Source of the DNA: an uncultured Collinsella sp.
GTDB taxonomy: Bacteria > Actinomycetota > Coriobacteriia > Coriobacteriales > Coriobacteriaceae
NCBI GenBank assembly: GCA_900545875.1
Contig: URAQ01000068.1
Span: 1 to 7,965, forward strand
Direction: 5' to 3'
Length of the DNA: 7,965 nt
This document shows positions 6,411-7,965 of the stretch, piece after piece. The position numbers and the translations under genes were made by a program. The notes beneath the pieces are model-generated. The model ran no database searches. It was not told the DNA's origin and saw only the letters and a list, made by a program, of their open reading frames with translations. The number at the start of each line of letters is the position of its first letter. Position 1 is the stretch's first letter.

Positions 6411-7965
6411 CTAATTCTTATCGGAGGCTTCGGCCTCGGCGGACTGTTCGGCGGTTTTCTCGGAATCTGATTCGGAGGTCGATCCCTGATTGGTGTTGTC
6501 GCGAATCGTTTGCGCGTCGATCACCTGGCGGGTCTGCTCCTCGTCGATCTGGTGGCGGTACTTGGATATCGTGTCCTGCGCATCGTCGACACTTGTTTGC
6601 GGAATGCCCGCCTTGAGGCGGTTTTGCGTGTCTTCGGGCAGGTCGGACAGCTTGATGCTGGTTTCGCTTTCGAGCCAGTGGAGCTTGAGTCCGAGTGGCT
6701 TGCCGGGCAGGCCGCGCCAGACGGCGACATTGCCCTGGTAGGTACCAAGGTAGTACGAGCCGGTGACACCCGTGTAGGCCCAGATGCCAGCTGCCAGCAC
6801 AAAGACGAGGGCCAGGATGGCGGCGATAGTAACGTTGCGGCGACGCACGCGTTGCGCCTCGCGCATGACGCCATCGTCAACCAGGTCAACGACTACCACG
6901 GTCACATTGTCGTGGCCGCCGGCGGCGAGCGCCGCGTCCACCAAGTTGTCGACACAGATCTGTGCGCTCGAGGACTGCGTAGCGATGTTCTCGATATCGC
7001 TATCGGGAATCATGCTCGAAAGGCCGTCGGAGCACAGGATCAGGCGGTCGCCTTCCTCGATGTGCAGGGTAAAGTGGTCGGCATACATAGCGGGATCCGA
7101 GCCCAGCGCGCGGGTGATGACCGAGCGGTTGGGGTGGACGCGGGCCTCATCTGCCGTGATCTCGCCGGCATCCACGAGCTCCTCCACGTAGGAGTGGTCG
7201 CGGGTCACGCGGATGAGCGTGCCCTCGTGGAGCAGGTAGGCGCGAGAGTCACCCACGTGGGCGATGGCGAGCGTGTCGTTTTCGATATAGGCGCAAGTGG
7301 CTGTGCAGCCCATGCCGGGCTTGCCCAGGCCATTCAAGGCAGCCTCGATTACGGCGGCGTTGGCGGCTTCGACGGCTGCCGCCAGGCGTGCGGCGTCGGC
7401 AGACTGAGGAGCTGTCTTGGCGATGGTCTCGACAGCGATAGAAGAGGCCACCTCGCCGGCAGCGTGACCACCCATGCCGTCGCATACGCAAAAGAGCGGC
7501 GACTGCACCAGGTAGGAATCCTCATTGTGCGGGCGCACGCAGCCAACGTCGGAGCGGGCGCCCCACATGAGTTGCGTGGTGGTGCCGGCATCATAGGTCG
7601 AGTCGGTCTCGATGCGCTCCTCGGTTAGGGGTTCAAAGCTCATGGTCGAGCCGGGGTCTTTGAGCTTGGCCTCAACGGCGGCAACGTCGATTTCGGCTGT
7701 GTCACCGGGAGAGACGGTGTCGGTCTCGGCGTTTGATTCGGAATCGCCGGTGTCTGGGGAGTCGGGCTCCTCGGAAACGCGGGCGGTCGACTCGTCATCT
7801 TGCGGGCTGACGTCTATAGGCTCGGGCGCCGCAAAGTGCGACGGCGCGGGCGTGCTTTGCGACTGGGCGGCGGGCTCGGCCACGGCATCGGACTCGCTTG
7901 CGGGCGCAGGCTGCGGGGTCTTGGGTGCAGGGCCGTCCTCGGGGGATGTCCCCGCCTCGGGCGCC
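6411..7965 (-). CDS. pstP: PP2C-type Ser/Thr phosphatase, PstP-like, 5' end outside window
   Basis: A membrane-anchored, metal-dependent protein phosphatase that reverses phosphorylation by PASTA kinases. Numbered from the in-frame GTG at 7883: a disordered Pro/Ser/Glu/Asp-rich region (1-104), a PP2C catalytic domain (about 105-336), a membrane helix (about 350-371) and an external domain to 490. Metal-binding motifs are intact: RPHNEDS (117-123), CDGMGGHAAGE (134-144), HVGDSRAYL (209-217), CSDGLS (284-289) and GGHDNVTVVV (322-331). The external part (SYYLGTYQGNVAVWRG, then KAGIPQTSVDDA) resembles the extracellular domain of M. tuberculosis PstP. The tail is Ser/Glu-rich. The GTG at 7883 has no good ribosome binding site, and the frame stays open with the same Pro/Ala/Glu composition for 27 more codons to the window edge. 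I therefore annotate it as 5'-partial. The extension before the catalytic domain is at least 131 residues, whereas mycobacterial PstP has almost none. It is the first gene of the operon visible here. Confidence 0.93.
   Translation of the reverse strand, partial: APEAGTSPEDGPAPKTPQPAPASESDAVAEPAAQSQSTPAPSHFAAPEPIDVSPQDDESTARVSEEPDSPDTGDSESNAETDTVSPGDTAEIDVAAVEAKLKDPGSTMSFEPLTEERIETDSTYDAGTTTQLMWGARSDVGCVRPHNEDSYLVQSPLFCVCDGMGGHAAGEVASSIAVETIAKTAPQSADAARLAAAVEAANAAVIEAALNGLGKPGMGCTATCAYIENDTLAIAHVGDSRAYLLHEGTLIRVTRDHSYVEELVDAGEITADEARVHPNRSVITRALGSDPAMYADHFTLHIEEGDRLILCSDGLSSMIPDSDIENIATQSSSAQICVDNLVDAALAAGGHDNVTVVVVDLVDDGVMREAQRVRRRNVTIAAILALVFVLAAGIWAYTGVTGSYYLGTYQGNVAVWRGLPGKPLGLKLHWLESETSIKLSDLPEDTQNRLKAGIPQTSVDDAQDTISKYRHQIDEEQTRQVIDAQTIRDNTNQGSTSESDSEKTAEQSAEAEASDKN

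Noticed and set aside
6510..7628. 372-codon open frame on the plus strand opposite the phosphatase
   Set aside because: Antisense shadow of the PP2C domain. No good ribosome binding site or domain was seen, and all conserved PP2C motifs are on the other strand.

Overview
The window looks like chromosomal DNA of a GC-rich actinobacterium, most likely a Coriobacteriia member related to Collinsella. This rests on four things: strong G/C preference at third codon positions, AGGAG-type ribosome binding sites, a cell-wall/phosphosignalling operon whose order matches the actinobacterial pstP-rodA-pbpA-pknB cluster, and a neighbouring Amadori-sugar kinase typical of gut bacteria. The genus is inferred from memory of similar layouts, not from a search. 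I see no rRNA, tRNA, CRISPR array, insertion sequence or phage gene.

Layout. Positions 1-80 hold the end of an unseen upstream unit and the ribosome binding site of the first gene. Positions 81-953 (+) encode a PfkB-family sugar kinase closest to fructoselysine 6-kinase (FrlD). Positions 954-1447 are a convergent intergenic region. It contains a well-initiated but apparently truncated second PfkB-like reading frame (1008-1256), several inverted repeats including a perfect 14-bp hairpin, and one candidate terminator for each direction. The rest is one minus-strand operon, read from right to left. It starts with a membrane PP2C phosphatase of the PstP type (6411 to the right edge, 5' end outside the window). 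Next is a very large RodA-PbpA fusion (3524-6394), and last a four-PASTA serine/threonine kinase of the PknB type (1448-3391). A strong hairpin terminator (1357-1395) closes it.

How the genes work together. In actinobacteria the PASTA kinase senses peptidoglycan or muropeptides outside the cell and phosphorylates division and wall-synthesis proteins, and PstP reverses this. The SEDS glycosyltransferase RodA polymerises lipid II into glycan strands, and its partner class B PBP cross-links them. Here polymerase and cross-linker are one polypeptide, placed between the phosphatase and the kinase. A second kinase gene (pknA), present between pbpA and pknB in mycobacteria, is absent.

The most notable points are the SEDS-PBP fusion, the long N-terminal extension of the phosphatase that runs off the window, and the decayed second PfkB gene with structured DNA downstream of frlD. 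I do not see a wholly unknown system; the novelty is in the architecture of a known one. In three genes the farthest-upstream ATG/GTG is not the likely start, because the ribosome binding site points to an ATG 4 to 6 codons further in.
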